Shown here: positions 22,795 through 33,649 of the stretch, in pieces
How positions within the stretch are numbered: position 1 is the stretch's first letter
Layout: each line of letters starts with the position of its first letter
Source of the DNA: Cylindrodendrum hubeiense
Lineage: Eukaryota; Ascomycota; Sordariomycetes; Hypocreales; Nectriaceae
Reading direction: 5' to 3'
DNA length: 64,000 nucleotides
Assembly (NCBI GenBank): GCA_014621425.1
Contig: JAANBB010000112.1
Span: forward strand, 38,113-102,112
Notes under the pieces: model-generated
Database searches by the model: none
Seen by the model: only the letters and a program-made list of their open reading frames with translations
Told to the model about the DNA's origin: nothing
Position numbers and translations under genes: made by a program

Positions 22795-24979
22795 ATGATT
22801 GACACCGAAAACCTGCGTACAGCATCGCTGTACATCAACAACCAGCTGCTCTCCAGAGGCCTTCTGCGCGATGGCCAGAGCATTGATTTCGCCAGCCCGG
22901 CCATGAACTATGGCGAGGATGCGGCTACGATGGGACGCATCGTGAGCGTCCTCAACGACCTGATTATCCGACGCGATGTAAGTCTGGCTTTTGGCATCGC
23001 AGGGACGCGGCTAATTCGTGCAGCGAGATGCCGAGCACCGCGAGTCGCTCTCGGCCACGATGCGCAGCCTCCGGGCCGAGAACCTGAAGCATGCAAACGA
23101 TATTTCGCGATTAACCGACAAAAATACCGAGTCGAAGAGAAAGGTCGAAATTGCCGAAGCCTCTGAGGCATCCCTGAAGACGCAGATGAAGTCGGCCGAC
23201 GCCGCAATCCGCAGTCTGAAGGAAGAGGTCGCTCGCACGAAAGGATTGGTGGCACAGGCTCGTGCAGCATGTGCGACTGACGTGCGCCGACGCGACCGTC
23301 AGATTGACACGCTCAAGAAGCAGCTCGGAGAAGCTGGACGCGCGCGTGGATCTCGCGGTAGCTCGGCTGTCATGACCATCACTGTTACCGGAGATGTTGG
23401 TGGAGACAAGAGCTCTCTCATCCGGGGAGGGAGCGTAACCGCCGAGGATTACGAACTACGAAACGAGACAAACTCATTCCTGGCGAAACTGGCTCAGGAT
23501 CTGAGCGAGGAAAACGCGGCTATTCTAACTGTGATGCGCCGGACCATGCAACAACTACGGGAAATGAGTGGTTGGAACAATAACAACCAATCAAGTCTGG
23601 CGACCAAAGAAGAGACCTGGGAGGAAATGGGGGCAGAGCTAGACTCTGTGCTCGACCACATGCGGACGATTTTGACAAACCCATCCTTCGTGCCAATTGA
23701 AGAGGTCGTGGTCCGCGAGGAGGAGATTGCCCATCTCAAGGATGGCTGGGTCAAGATGGAGAGCCGCTGGACTGAAGCTGTCCATCTCATGGATGGCTGG
23801 CGGAAGCGAATGGCTGCCAGCGGAAGGCCAGTCTGCGACGAGGAGCTCCAGATGGGCCTGCGGCTCAGTCCAGTGCGTGTTAAGAATGTGGAAGAGACCA
23901 GGCAGGCTCGCCCACCACGGCTGTGCGCTGTGGCAGAAGAGATTGACGAGGATTTCGAGGAGGACCTCGAGGCGTTGCAATCATCGCCATGCCCCTCTGC
24001 CCATGTCTCTCCTAGCCTGCGAATGGTTGACGACTTCGACCAAGACGAGAGCGATGTCGAGTCTGACTTTGACGACCACGTGCCAGTGGAGGAATACGAC
24101 GTGGATGAGCCCAATGTTCAGATTCTCCAACAATCGACGGCAGCGCCCCTCTTCCAATCGAGTCTGGGCTCGTCACCTTTACCAGAGCCACCGAAGCTGA
24201 GTCCGTTGAAAGATTCCGCGTCTGCGGGCAACCGAGGACCCCTGCGGCTAGGCAAACCTCTCAAGAGACCCGGCGACTTTACAACGATCATCGAGGAGAA
24301 CACCTGGGACCTCGCAGTTGAGGCTGGCAAGGCCGTCGCCAACGCAACCATGGGCAACGATGCCGGTCGAGATCGCGCCTCGTCGACGTCGTCCCTCGAC
24401 GAAGTACTCCTTGTCAAATCACCTTTACAACCGGCACCTCAAGTCCAGAGCGGGTCACCAAGGCCATCTTATCGCCGTCAGAGCCCTGAGCGCAGTGCTG
24501 GTGATTCCGGCCGACTCTCTGGACCTCTGACATCTCCCAACCGATCCCCTCGTCGCAACAACGCCTCACGCCTTCCTCTACCGCGCAATGCCGAACCAGC
24601 GCCCCAACAGAGCCCTCTCACCATGGCAACCATTGCAGCCAAATTGGCGGCATCCGAGCGGGAAGCCGACGCCGCACGAGTCCGGGCGAAGCTACGCGCC
24701 GCCCGCGGCCCTCGCGGCGTCAAGAAGCCCACCCTCGCCCCCTCCCAACCCGAAACACAAGCCCCTCAACCACCCCAGCCAGTAGCCCAAGAGAAGGAAA
24801 TCAGGAGCACAGGTACTGATAACGTGGACCCTATCAAGCGCGACCGAGGTGCGGCGGACGATCAATTGAAGCCCGAGAAGAGGCGGCGGGATCGGAGAAC
24901 TAGCAAAACTGCATCGCGACGGCGGAGCACACTGAGTCCCTGGGAACTCGAGAGCTTGATAACAGGCAACGTACAATGA
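22795..24979 (+). CDS. NIMA-interacting (TinC-like) afadin/alpha-actinin-binding coiled-coil protein
   Basis: Two exons (22795-22977 and 23024-24979) with a 46-bp intron; 712 residues. The conserved N-terminus (ENLRTASLYINNQLLSRGLL, then GRIVSVLNDLIIRRDRDAEH) and the long coiled coil that follows (about residues 55-160) match the ADIP domain. In Aspergillus this family includes TinC, an interactor of the mitotic kinase NIMA. A second conserved block covers VLDHMRTILTNPSFVPIEEV and WTEAVHLMDGWRKRM. The C-terminal half is acidic, then Ser/Pro/Arg-rich and disordered, ending in a basic patch (EKRRRDRRTSKTASRRR) that may be a nuclear or microtubule-targeting signal. A role in spindle-pole or septum organisation is inferred. 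The in-frame TTG farther upstream is rejected as a start. Confidence 0.82.
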
Positions 24980-25300
24980 TGATATGAAATTGGGCGGCAT
25001 CTTGTAGATATTGGATGGGAAGCTTGCATGTACAGCGTGTAGCTGGTTACGGCGTTTTGGTGTACTGGAGAGGTCAAAGTAAGGTCTCAAGGGTCTAAGG
25101 CAAGCGAGGCCTGAAAGGAGGTCTAAGCTAGTACTAACGAGGTCTTTCTAATTCACATGAGAGTATTATGATTGATTATGAGTTTCTGATGTGATATCGA
25201 CCGTCAATTGTGTTTGGTTTCTGCCCCTTACAAGCAGCCAAAATTGAGTCCCACCCATTAGCCGCGCAACACTTAGGCCCTGACCACTGGAGCCTTTAAA

Positions 25301-25349
25301 GAGACAGCATGAATACTGGCATACAAGAACCAATTCAAACTTTCCAATG
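25301..25349. repeat. 49-bp direct repeat, copy 1 (flanks tRNA-Thr)
   Basis: Starts GAGACAGCATGAATACTGGC and ends CTTTCCAATG. It matches copy 2 at 25812-25860 at about 42 of 49 positions in the same orientation, with the tRNA gene between them. It may be a remnant of an element that targets pol III genes. Confidence 0.7.
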
Positions 25350-25403
25350 AAGGATTTAATCCCACGGTCAAAAAGAAAACGTGTCATGTCATGTAAACAT
25401 GTC

Positions 25404-25408
25404 AAAAA
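25404..25408 (-). terminator. Pol III T5 terminator
   Basis: A run of five T on the minus strand, 17 bases downstream of the tRNA 3' end, as expected for RNA polymerase III. Confidence 0.7.
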
Positions 25409-25425
25409 GAGGATTTCTCCTAAGC

Positions 25426-25497
25426 TGCCCCGTACTGGAATCGAACCAGTGATCTTGTCATTACTAGTGACACGCTATACCACTTAGCCAACGGGGC
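25426..25497 (-). tRNA. tRNA-Thr (anticodon AGT)
   Basis: The minus strand folds as a 72-nt cloverleaf without intron. The acceptor stem is GCCCCGT/ACGGGGC with discriminator A. The D arm (box A) is TGGCTAAGTGGTATAGC. The anticodon stem TGTCA/TGACA encloses loop CTAGTAA (anticodon AGT, read as IGU, Thr). The T arm (box B) is ACTGGTTCGATTCCAGT. CCA is not encoded, as usual in eukaryotes. Confidence 0.95.
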
Positions 25498-25811
25498 TTT
25501 TGCTTGATGTTTCGGTCCCCTAATTAATTACACAAGACCCACCTGTCATTCCTCTGTCCAAACCACGCTCAGCATGCCCATGACAACAACACCTAAACAC
25601 ATCTGTGGTGGTCTTGATCACCATGGCAAGTCCAGATTAAAGCATTGTGGATTGCAACAGGAAGCATCGGTTCCAATACTTCTCATTAGTTCGGGTTTAT
25701 AAATACAGAACCTCAGTGACGACGTTTACAGCAAGTGTCTACCTGCATTTGATCCAGCCATTGAGTTTATGTGATGGCAAGAAGGGCCTTCCGAGGTCTG
25801 GCCGCAAAGTA

Positions 25812-25860
25812 GAGACAGCGTGACTACTGGCATACAAAGACTAATTCCAACTTTCCAATA
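25812..25860. repeat. 49-bp direct repeat, copy 2
   Basis: Second copy of the repeat on the other side of tRNA-Thr, same orientation. Seven substitutions separate the copies. Confidence 0.7.
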
Positions 25861-26339
25861 GGGAAGCAGATGGGATATTGTGAAATTAGACATCGTTACG
25901 GGGGGTTAAGCGCTTATAATCTCCGTAATGATGCCGCACATTCCATCTGCTCAAAGCAGAGGTTGATGGTTCTTGGTGACGTCGAGGTATTTGGTGTTGA
26001 GGGAGCTGGGATGGTACTCACATCTTCACCATTACGAATGCTTCTCGCCAGCTCAAACACTGTACACTCATTATGGTCTATGCCCATCCGGCGATAAAAT
26101 TGACCCAACCTCGTTTCTCGGATTGGTTATCAGACGTGGTGATCGGCACGACTGGCGTTTTTGTGGGCAGCTGCCCAAGCAGCCTTGTCTCGATAGTGCA
26201 CACGAGGTGGATATTGACAAAGCCGAATCGAGGCTGAAGCATGAATACGGTCACACATTAGATGAGGTTCGCAGAAGCTGCAAATGGTCGAAATCCCCAA
26301 GACAAATCGAACCTCCAGAACTTACACATAATTCAACCA

Positions 26340-26516
26340 GTCCCTAAATATTAGCAAATTAGCGCCTAACCCCTAATTCTTAGTACATACACACATCCCT
26401 TAATTATTAGTGCATTTAGCCACTAATCTTTAGTATGTGTAAACCCCAGGCCCTTAATTCTTAGTACATAAGCCCTCATCTTTAGTACATAACAACACCT
26501 AACCTTTGGCACTACA
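26340..26516. repeat. Degenerate minisatellite with core CCTAATTCTTAGTACATA
   Basis: Five or six imperfect copies of a roughly 25-35 bp unit built on CC(C/T)TAAT-CTTTAGTACAT with variable spacers. One further partial copy lies near 26564-26587. Confidence 0.65.
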
Positions 26517-26672
26517 GTCACTTTCTACAGTCGCCCAAAGACCCTTGATTTTTACAACACATTTAGCCCCTAATATTTATTAGTACTAGGCCGCAGTTGT
26601 TGCCGTGACCTAGGCAACTGTAAGCAACTAGCCACTGTGCATGGCCTAAGAAACTCGAATAACCCCCAGAAA

Positions 26673-27535
26673 CTACTCGTCATCTCCCATGTCCTCCTCG
26701 CCTCCTCCATTGCCCGTGAGGCTGAGAGCCTCGTCGGAGTTGGGAGTGAGAGCAGCATCGTCGCTGCGGCTGCTGCTGCTGCTGGGAGCGCCGGCAGCAT
26801 CGTCGGGGTTGAGGATGCGGTTGACGGCAGCTTCGAGGGCATCTGTTCGCTGATCCGTGTGTCTGGCCCACGCCACCATGCCACTCACCATGCGGTCGAG
26901 GCGGTCGAGACGGTCGACGAGGACCTGAGAAAGAGACAGAACCAGAGCCGAGGATCGAAATGCGTAATCTGAAAGTTCCCCATCGTACTGGGAACAAGAC
27001 AAAGCATGCCAAGTATCGAGGGCGAGGGAAGATTCGGCCTTCAGTCAAATGTTGCCAGACTGTTACGGAAGGATACCAGTCTTCCGCAACGGCTGGGTAA
27101 GGAGGGGTCGTTCGAGCGTATCTCCCGTGGCCTGAAGGAACCCCGGGCATTCGAGGTTGGCGACAGACACCACCGAGTCGACGTTGACCACACATCCGGG
27201 CGAAATGCCTGTGTACTTGGCCAGCTGAATCAAGGAGATGTTGTCACGGGTTTGTTTCCGGCACACATTGTAGAACCGGAGCAGGTCGGTGCCCCCGTCG
27301 TAGTCAACGTACACAAGGTACTGGTTTCTGAGGTGGAAGGCCCACACCATAAACTCCTTTCCGTCGAGGCTCATCTGGTACTGTACTCCAAAGGGGTAAG
27401 TGGTGCCGCTCTTGATGAGTTCGTGTCGTTTTCTTGTCGGCGGGCGCGACGGCGCGAACCTTGGCCGCCGACCGCTGACGGAAGAGGTTTGCCAGGTCAG
27501 TTTCGGCGGTGCGTTTGAGGATTCGGGGAGTGAGG
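26673..27535 (-). pseudogene. Disrupted unrecognised gene (frameshift plus internal stops)
   Basis: Three protein-like segments follow one another on the minus strand but in different frames. Segment A (27535-27433) includes RILKRTAETDLANLFRQRSA. Segment B (27428 to about 27063) includes RHELIKSGTTYPFGVQYQMS, FMVWAFHLRNQYLVYVDYDG and TDLLRFYNVCRKQTRDN. A and B join if the AAAA run at 27429-27432 lost one base. Segment C (27030-26673) contains SCSQYDGELSDYAFRSS, a leucine-rich helix (LSQVLVDRLDRLDRM) and an acidic Ser-rich tail ending EEDMGDDE with TGA or equivalent stop at 26673. I find no intron that joins B to C in frame. The composition is much more GC-rich than its surroundings, suggesting a once-functional gene. 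The family is not recognised. Confidence 0.5.
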
Positions 27536-29177
27536 GTGCTGCCCTTACTCCGGATCCGGGCTCTGATTACGGGGATGATAATGACAGTTATGGTGATGGA
27601 TATGATGATAGGTATAATTGGGAGCTGGATTGGGGCAAATTGTCACAGTTCGACGGATTTTTTCCAAGCCATGATGCAAGTAGTTGGACGCACAAGGTTT
27701 TAGATGTTGCATTTGTAGCTTCTGAGGACCTTGCCTCATAATTTACGACCGTATATGAACGCCAATTTTAATCATCTACATCAATGGGCTCAGCCCCAAG
27801 CGGAGGGTAGTAAATGATTAGAGCATTGCTGCTATTCGCACACAAATACAATTGTAGAACCTGAATCTTAGTTATATCGTGTGTTTATGTACCCTTAATA
27901 TAATGGCAACTTTTTACCATTAGGGAATAAATCACTAAAATAAAAGGTAGTATTAGGGAATAAATAACTAAGATATAATGTAGTATTAGGATAAATAAAT
28001 GCTAATGATTAGCCTTCCTGGATTTCCCTGCTCAAATGTCATATTCGGTATATTGCTGGTAATTACCCTTTGAAACAGTTGTACACAGATGTGTGCGAAT
28101 AGCAATCCTCAATGTTTAGCCTCGTTCAGTATCATCAAATTAAACTTCCTGTACTATCTATCCTGAGATAGGTCAAAGCACACACTAGTAATAATACACA
28201 ACTGAGTGCCATAAACAACATTGGGAGGCCCAGTAGCTACGAAGAATGAGGCCAATATGTCTTTAACCTTCTCCTCGCTTCACTTCGCCACTGAGTTCCT
28301 GTTCCCAATCTTCATTGCCCTCTTCCATTCTCAGCGATGTCTCGTTCATTCGTTTGAACTTCTATACGGAGGCCTTGATATGTATCGTCCACATTCACAG
28401 ATAATGGATGCCCGGGATTTGACCATACACACCTTCCAAATTGGGAAAGAATTCGGTGCCAGTCGCCGATGTGGGTCTACCGACCGGTCTGTTGAGTGGA
28501 CCCCTCTCGGCCTCCGGGTCCGGGTGTAACATGCTTCGGACGTCACGTCAACGTCACCTCACCAGGCGGGCAAGGGAATACAATTGCAAGGGTGAGATTT
28601 GAGTGATATGTCGAGTACTGATGGATTTAATAGCCTGCAACGTAAACAGGGCTGGACTCCCCATTTGCTATAGATGTTTAGACCCTTAAGTTAAAGGCCG
28701 GATGGGTTGCATTTGATGAACCTATCATAAGAAACATAAGCGGCCAGGAAATAATGCATAATGTCTCCTAAAAATATGTTATGCTTTATGGTGGTGTACA
28801 AGGTTATCAAACGCCACGGTCAAGTCTAGGTGGTTAAAGCATCTAACAGCCCAACATGACCACACATGTTCTCACCGGCGTTGGGGTTTAAGAGCGCGCA
28901 CTGGGTTTTGTGAGAGCTGTTGGTGTAGAATCACCATGATGATTGAGATATTCATACATAGTTATTGCATTGTAGCAATCGCATCGCCATACACAGAATG
29001 CATACACCCTCGCTCCTTTGGGGCTGGTAAATAATGTAAATAATGTAATGTGACGACGTTGGTAGAATAATGTTGAAGCACAAGAAATGGGAACTTAAGA
29101 TAAAGTTGATTACATAAGGGCGATAATGGAGGCGAATCTCATATAGTTTGACTAACACCATCAATGACTTATGTCAG
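27536..29177. other. Gene-poor AT-rich region
   Basis: It contains an AT-rich degenerate tandem repeat near 27890-28010 and nothing coding that I can support. Confidence 0.45.
27890..28010. repeat. AT-rich degenerate tandem repeat
   Basis: Three or four imperfect copies of a unit around AGTATTAGGGAATAAATAA followed by CTAA or similar. Confidence 0.5.
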
Positions 29178-29325
29178 TATCTTGCTATCTACGAGACAGA
29201 CAATCCCATACCCTCACGCCGGAAACCATGTTAAAAAGCTCTTTAGGATCGACTCTATCTCTTTCAAAACGCTGAACCCAGAAACTGCGGAGAGCCGTGG
29301 TGACGGAGGCGAATCGTCAATCCTT
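29178..29325. repeat. Partial mutated duplicate of the glutamine synthetase 3' end
   Basis: Direct-repeat partner of about 29655-29830. A 34-bp block is identical (29198-29231 against 29679-29712, beginning AGACAATCCCATACC). The copy extends into sequence corresponding to the last roughly 25 codons of the GS gene, with a deletion of about 18 bp and several transitions. It therefore carries no functional reading frame. Confidence 0.75.
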
Positions 29326-29749
29326 GACCACAAGTCCCGTATAAGTCCTTCTCTTTTGTTCAAGCCATGCGACCTTAGTTAACTGCCAGCTGCAACTATC
29401 CTAACTTACATTCAGGTTTCTCGCATTCACGGGATGGTCGACTGAAGTGTTCGTTGACATGACCTCTTGTAACATGACATATAAGCGCTGGCCACCATCA
29501 TTTTGTACCACGCCCATATTGCGTCTCGGGGCGATTCAAAACTATGGCCGCTATGCAGGCACACATAGACAAACGTTCAGGAACGGCAATTCGGAGGAGC
29601 AGGATTCAGTGGGCATAATTCAATCATCGTGTTAAATTACTGGATCTCATTGGACCAGTGTCATGCTATCTATGAAATAGACAATCCCATACCCTCACGC
29701 CGGAAACCATGTAAACGAACCCGTTAAGATTGACAAATCTTTAAAACGC
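29326..29749. other. Spacer and 3' flank of glutamine synthetase
   Basis: No gene seen. The right-hand part is the second partner of the GS 3'-end duplication. Confidence 0.5.
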
Positions 29750-31484
29750 TTAAGCCAGAGAGAACTGAAGGAGAGCCTTGGTGACACGGTAAGGGTCGGC
29801 GTTGGAGGCGGGTCGTCGATCCTCGAAGTATCCGGAGCCCTTGGCGGCACACTCGCGGGGAATGCGGATGCTGGTGCCACGGTTGGCAACTCCCCAGGTG
29901 AACTGGTCGATAGAGCCAGTCTCGTGGCGGCCAGTAAGACGGAGGTCGTTGTCCTCGCCGTACTCGGCGATGCACTCGGCGTGGTGAGGCTCCAGCTTCT
30001 TGATGGCCTCCTCGATCTTCTTCATTCCACCATCTTCGCGCATAGCTCGGGTGCTGAAGTTCGAATCTGTATCAGTTAAGTTAGCCACGCGTTCTTCAAT
30101 CAAAGAATTGATCAGCTTACGTAATCCGGCTCCGTTCCACTCCCCCTGGACTGGTTTGGGATGCACAGAGACCTTGGCACCGAAGTCCTCGGCGATGCGG
30201 GCGAGGAAGAATCGTGATACCCAAAGGTGGTCACCCACTGCGGTTTTTGGTGGTTAGCGCCCACGTTTTTTTAGGGAGAAATGTGGGGAATCGACTTACT
30301 CTCAATGCCCAAGCACGGGCCAACCTGGTACTCCCACTGGGCGGGCATAACCTCGGCGTTGGTGCCGGAAATCTTGACTCCGGCGTCTGGGTGGGTGTTA
30401 GTACACGATTTGCCACTTAACGAGGCAGGGACAACATACACAAGCAAGCCTTGTAGTGGGCCTCAACGATATCACGCTGGACGACCTTGCCGGTACCGAC
30501 ACCGCAGTAGTACTCGCCCTGACTTGGGGGGGATTAGCGCATTGCGGCGAACTGATCGGAGATGGTGACTTACGGAGCGGGGAAACCGCCGGTGGGCCAG
30601 CCGTAGGGGCGGCCATCGCCACCGAGGAGAGTGTACTCCTGCTCGAGACCGAACCAGGGGTCCTGGTCGGCGAAGGTGTCCATAACCTTCACGCAGTCAT
30701 GTCGGAAGTTGTACTTGTTGGGGGTGCCATCGGCGTTCCAGCACTCGGAGAGAACGATGATGTTGGGGGAGCCGCGGAAGGGGTCGGGGAAGACGGCGCA
30801 GGGGCGGAGGTAGACATCAGAGTTCTCGCCGGGAGCCTGGTTGGTGGAGGAACCATCGAAGTTCCAGACGGGGAGCTCCTCGGGAGTGTACTCCTTCTCA
30901 GGGAGAGTCTAGAGAAAATTGTCAGTCTGGGCGTTCAGATGGGCGCAATAATGTCCCTGATGCTGCTCCGGCCGGTTCGGGCACCGCCGGCTTTACTGCG
31001 CCGATGGATCGGAGCCCCACCGCACCCCACCATTGGTGGGGTGCGGGATGGCTATTTTTGGATCTCATTGGACACAGCGGAAGACGCGACACCGGAGCCG
31101 GCGAAAGCGACTCAGCCTCTGGGGACCTTGGAAGCGATGACGCTGGGTCCGGCGGTGGCGAAAGGGTCGGAGCAGACACCGGCAAGGTGAAAGGGGAAGA
31201 GAGAGAGGAAGACTCACTCGGGACTTGGATCGGGTCTCGCCATCGGCGTCGATCCAGACGTACTCGCACATGATCTGGCCCTTCTGATCGAGGGCGAGAT
31301 ACTTGGCGAGCTGTATAAAGAGTCAGCATTGTGTAAATTGGGAGCAGTTTCCCGCGGGGGAGGGGCATCGGGTCGCGTACGGTCTCAGTCCTCGAGATGA
31401 CGGGGGCGCCAGTAGCCTGCGATAACATGTTAGTGGGCTGCCGATAGAGATGGAGGGGATATCATTCGCATGACGACTCACCAT
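29750..31484 (-). CDS. GLN1: Glutamine synthetase (type II)
   Basis: Eight exons: 31484-31482, 31416-31381, 31310-31218, 30908-30574, 30522-30440, 30386-30300, 30237-30121 and 30066-29750. They sum to 1071 bases, 356 residues, the normal eukaryotic GS length. It condenses ammonium and glutamate with ATP to glutamine in the cytosol and is the entry point of nitrogen assimilation. Signatures: [20 protein letters not shown] near the N-terminus; [18 protein letters not shown] (metal/glutamate site); [15 protein letters not shown] (ATP-binding motif); [18 protein letters not shown] and [14 protein letters not shown] at the C-terminus. Exon 1 consists of the ATG alone. At intron 4 an AAG acceptor rather than the nearby CAG is needed to keep PAPQGEYYC in frame. 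Intron 3 is 309 bp, much longer than the others, and carries a perfect hairpin. Nitrogen (GATA-factor) control is plausible given the upstream array. Confidence 0.96.
31020..31046. promoter_or_regulatory. Perfect 13-bp inverted repeat inside GS intron 3
   Basis: Left arm CCGCACCCCACCA, one central T, right arm TGGTGGGGTGCGG. In RNA this would form a very stable hairpin within the 309-bp intron. A structural or regulatory role (splicing, transcription) is inference. Confidence 0.55.
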
Positions 31485-31879
31485 TTTTGTGGTTTGGTGG
31501 TGGGGGAGTTGGGGGAGAGGGTATTGCGAAATCAAGCGGGTTCCAGGTGAGGAAAGGTGAATTGATACGACGATCAAAAGATCTGACGGGAATGTGTAGG
31601 TTGACCAAAGAAGAGCGATTACAAGCTCGGGGCGGGTGAGGGTTTTATGTTGTCGGCTTGGAGCCGTCTTGAAGGGTACTGTAGTCTCGCGCCCACCAGA
31701 GATAAGACTCTGTGGCCGGATGCAGGGGTGTGGCTGCTACCGGCTTCGATTCTGGTGGGAGGCCAGTGGGGTACAGCCCAGCGAGGCGTGCGATTGGAGT
31801 TGGGGGGGACTAATAGGTAGGGGGGGCGTTTATGGAGTCTTCTCGCACGCGGTTGCGAACTCATTGGCACCCACTCAAG

Positions 31880-31944
31880 GTACGGGCACCGAGTACAGAG
31901 GACGGCGTACCGGGTGTACAAGGTGTACGGAGTACAAGGTGTAC
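31880..31944. repeat. GTAC-rich island 1 (seven GTAC in 65 bp)
   Basis: GTAC starts at 31880, 31893, 31907, 31916, 31925, 31932 and 31941, within imperfect copies of GTGTACAAG / GAGTACAAG. Chance expectation is about one GTAC per 256 bp. Confidence 0.75.
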
Positions 31945-33605
31945 AAGGTCTGCGCGGTCTGGTCCGCAGAGGACTTGGTCCTCCGGCGTGGCCTGGACTC
32001 TGGCTCGCATCTGCCCGCTCTCGCCACGCCGGGGGCGGCCCCCATGGTCCATCACAGGCCATGCCAGGGCTTTGCCGTGCCGCGTCTCGGCCAGTGAGTG
32101 GCCCTGCGCGCTGCGCATACATGGCAGGTAGTGCGCTGTGCGCTGTGCGGCATCCCACGATGCTTGGAGGGATGCCCACGATCCCCAGCGCGCGGGCGGC
32201 GTGGGCAGCCGGTCCAGCGGGGTTCCGCCCACTTTGAGATTCCCGGTTCGGGGCGGGCTGGCCTGCCATGACTATCGATTCCAATGACTACGTACTACGT
32301 ACATACAGCAGATATCGCAGTGTCAGTGCCGCCTCGTGATGCGCTGGGGGATGGGCAGCAGGGGGGCAGCCAGCGGCTCCATATCCTCCATATGACATAA
32401 CGGCGGGCGGCCTCGGCGGAGCCCTTGCTCACGGGGGGGTGTGCGCCGGCCGTACCCAGCAGCCAGGCGCCCAAGTACCCTCCGTAGACACAGCCGCTCG
32501 GCGGAGATGGCCCACGGCATCTGACACTTCACGGTGCCCCTCCCCAGCCACCACCGGCCCGGGTTGGCTGAGCGACCTGGGCGCGGTGAGAACGGTCCAG
32601 AGTCGAAGCTCTGAAGCTCTAAAGCCTTCGGAGCAACTCCCCACGACGTCGTCCCGCCGAGTTGTCGACGGGCTTCGTCCCCTCCCCCGTCTCTCGACGA
32701 CCCTCGACGGCGGGATCGCGCCCCCGGCCATGGATGGAACTGCAGGCCAACGCAATCGGCCACAGCCCAACCGCCCCATTCGGAACCACTGCTGGGTCTC
32801 TTATCGCCAGTGTGCGCCGCGAGGCCACAAGGGGGATGGTGGGGTGAGGAATCAAGAGTTTTCCCGTTCGACTGGCCCAGCCCGGCCACTCGGCGTGTGC
32901 CAATTACTGTTCCTCCAGACCGAGCCCGAGCCCTTCTCGGCCACGGCCGTCCGCATCGCCTTTGCGGCTTGACAGATTGCGATTACACTTCATTCGAGTC
33001 ATTAGATAGAGCCAGGGCCTGATTGACCTGGCAATCTTTTACCCCCCGTTCCCCCATCCCCCCCAACCATCCCACTGGCGTCGAGGCTATCCAATGGTGC
33101 CCGGTTCCGTGGTGAGGACTCCGGGGTTTAGGCCCTCAACTAAGACGTGCACAGGTCATGAGGAATGATCCACCTTTCCGAGCTCGAAAACGAAAAGCCA
33201 TCTCGCGAAGCCCGTCCCTTTGTTTAAGCGGCTTTGCGAATTACATCCGAGGCTGGCAGCTGGATATAGCAGCACGTCGGCCTTGGCGCGTGCCAGTCCG
33301 ACGGCCGTGGGGCCTCAAAGTCTCAAAGTGGCCCCCCCCCAGCGTGGGACCTAGTGCGGGAGATGTTTATTCCCCTAGGTGGGACAGGTGTGCCTGGTGT
33401 GCGTCGGAGGGGTAAAACAAGTGACGCGCGTGAAAGGAGAATGACGAAGAAGAAAGAAAGTACTCAACACGACCAGGCAAAGTACGAAGCCGTGACCCAG
33501 AGTGGATGTGATGTGTGATGTTCCGGTCCTGGATGCCATGGTGGACGCCCTTGACCATCGCCCTTGACCATCGCCTCCCCCCGCCCCGGAAGCGTCCCCT
33601 GTATT

Positions 33606-33649
33606 GTACATGTACTGCCGCATGTACTATATGTACTATATGTAGGTAC
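33606..33649. repeat. GTAC-rich island 2 (five GTAC in 44 bp)
   Basis: GTAC at 33606, 33612, 33624, 33633 and 33646, partly as a 9-bp unit ATGTACTAT. Confidence 0.7.

Larger units (their letters stand above)
24980..25425. other. 3' flank of the TinC-like gene and tRNA flank
   Basis: It contains the first copy of the 49-bp direct repeat flanking the tRNA. There is no coding gene. Confidence 0.5.
25498..26672. other. Gene-poor AT-rich region
   Basis: It holds the second direct-repeat copy and a degenerate minisatellite. Open frames here are short and unconvincing. Confidence 0.45.

Noticed and set aside
30456..31190. Plus-strand open frame of 244 codons across the glutamine synthetase gene
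   Set aside because: Antisense to GS exon 4 and intron 3; no family resemblance.
32439..32972. 177-codon plus-strand open frame
   Set aside because: Arg/Pro/Ser-biased noise in GC-rich DNA with overlapping frames in all directions.
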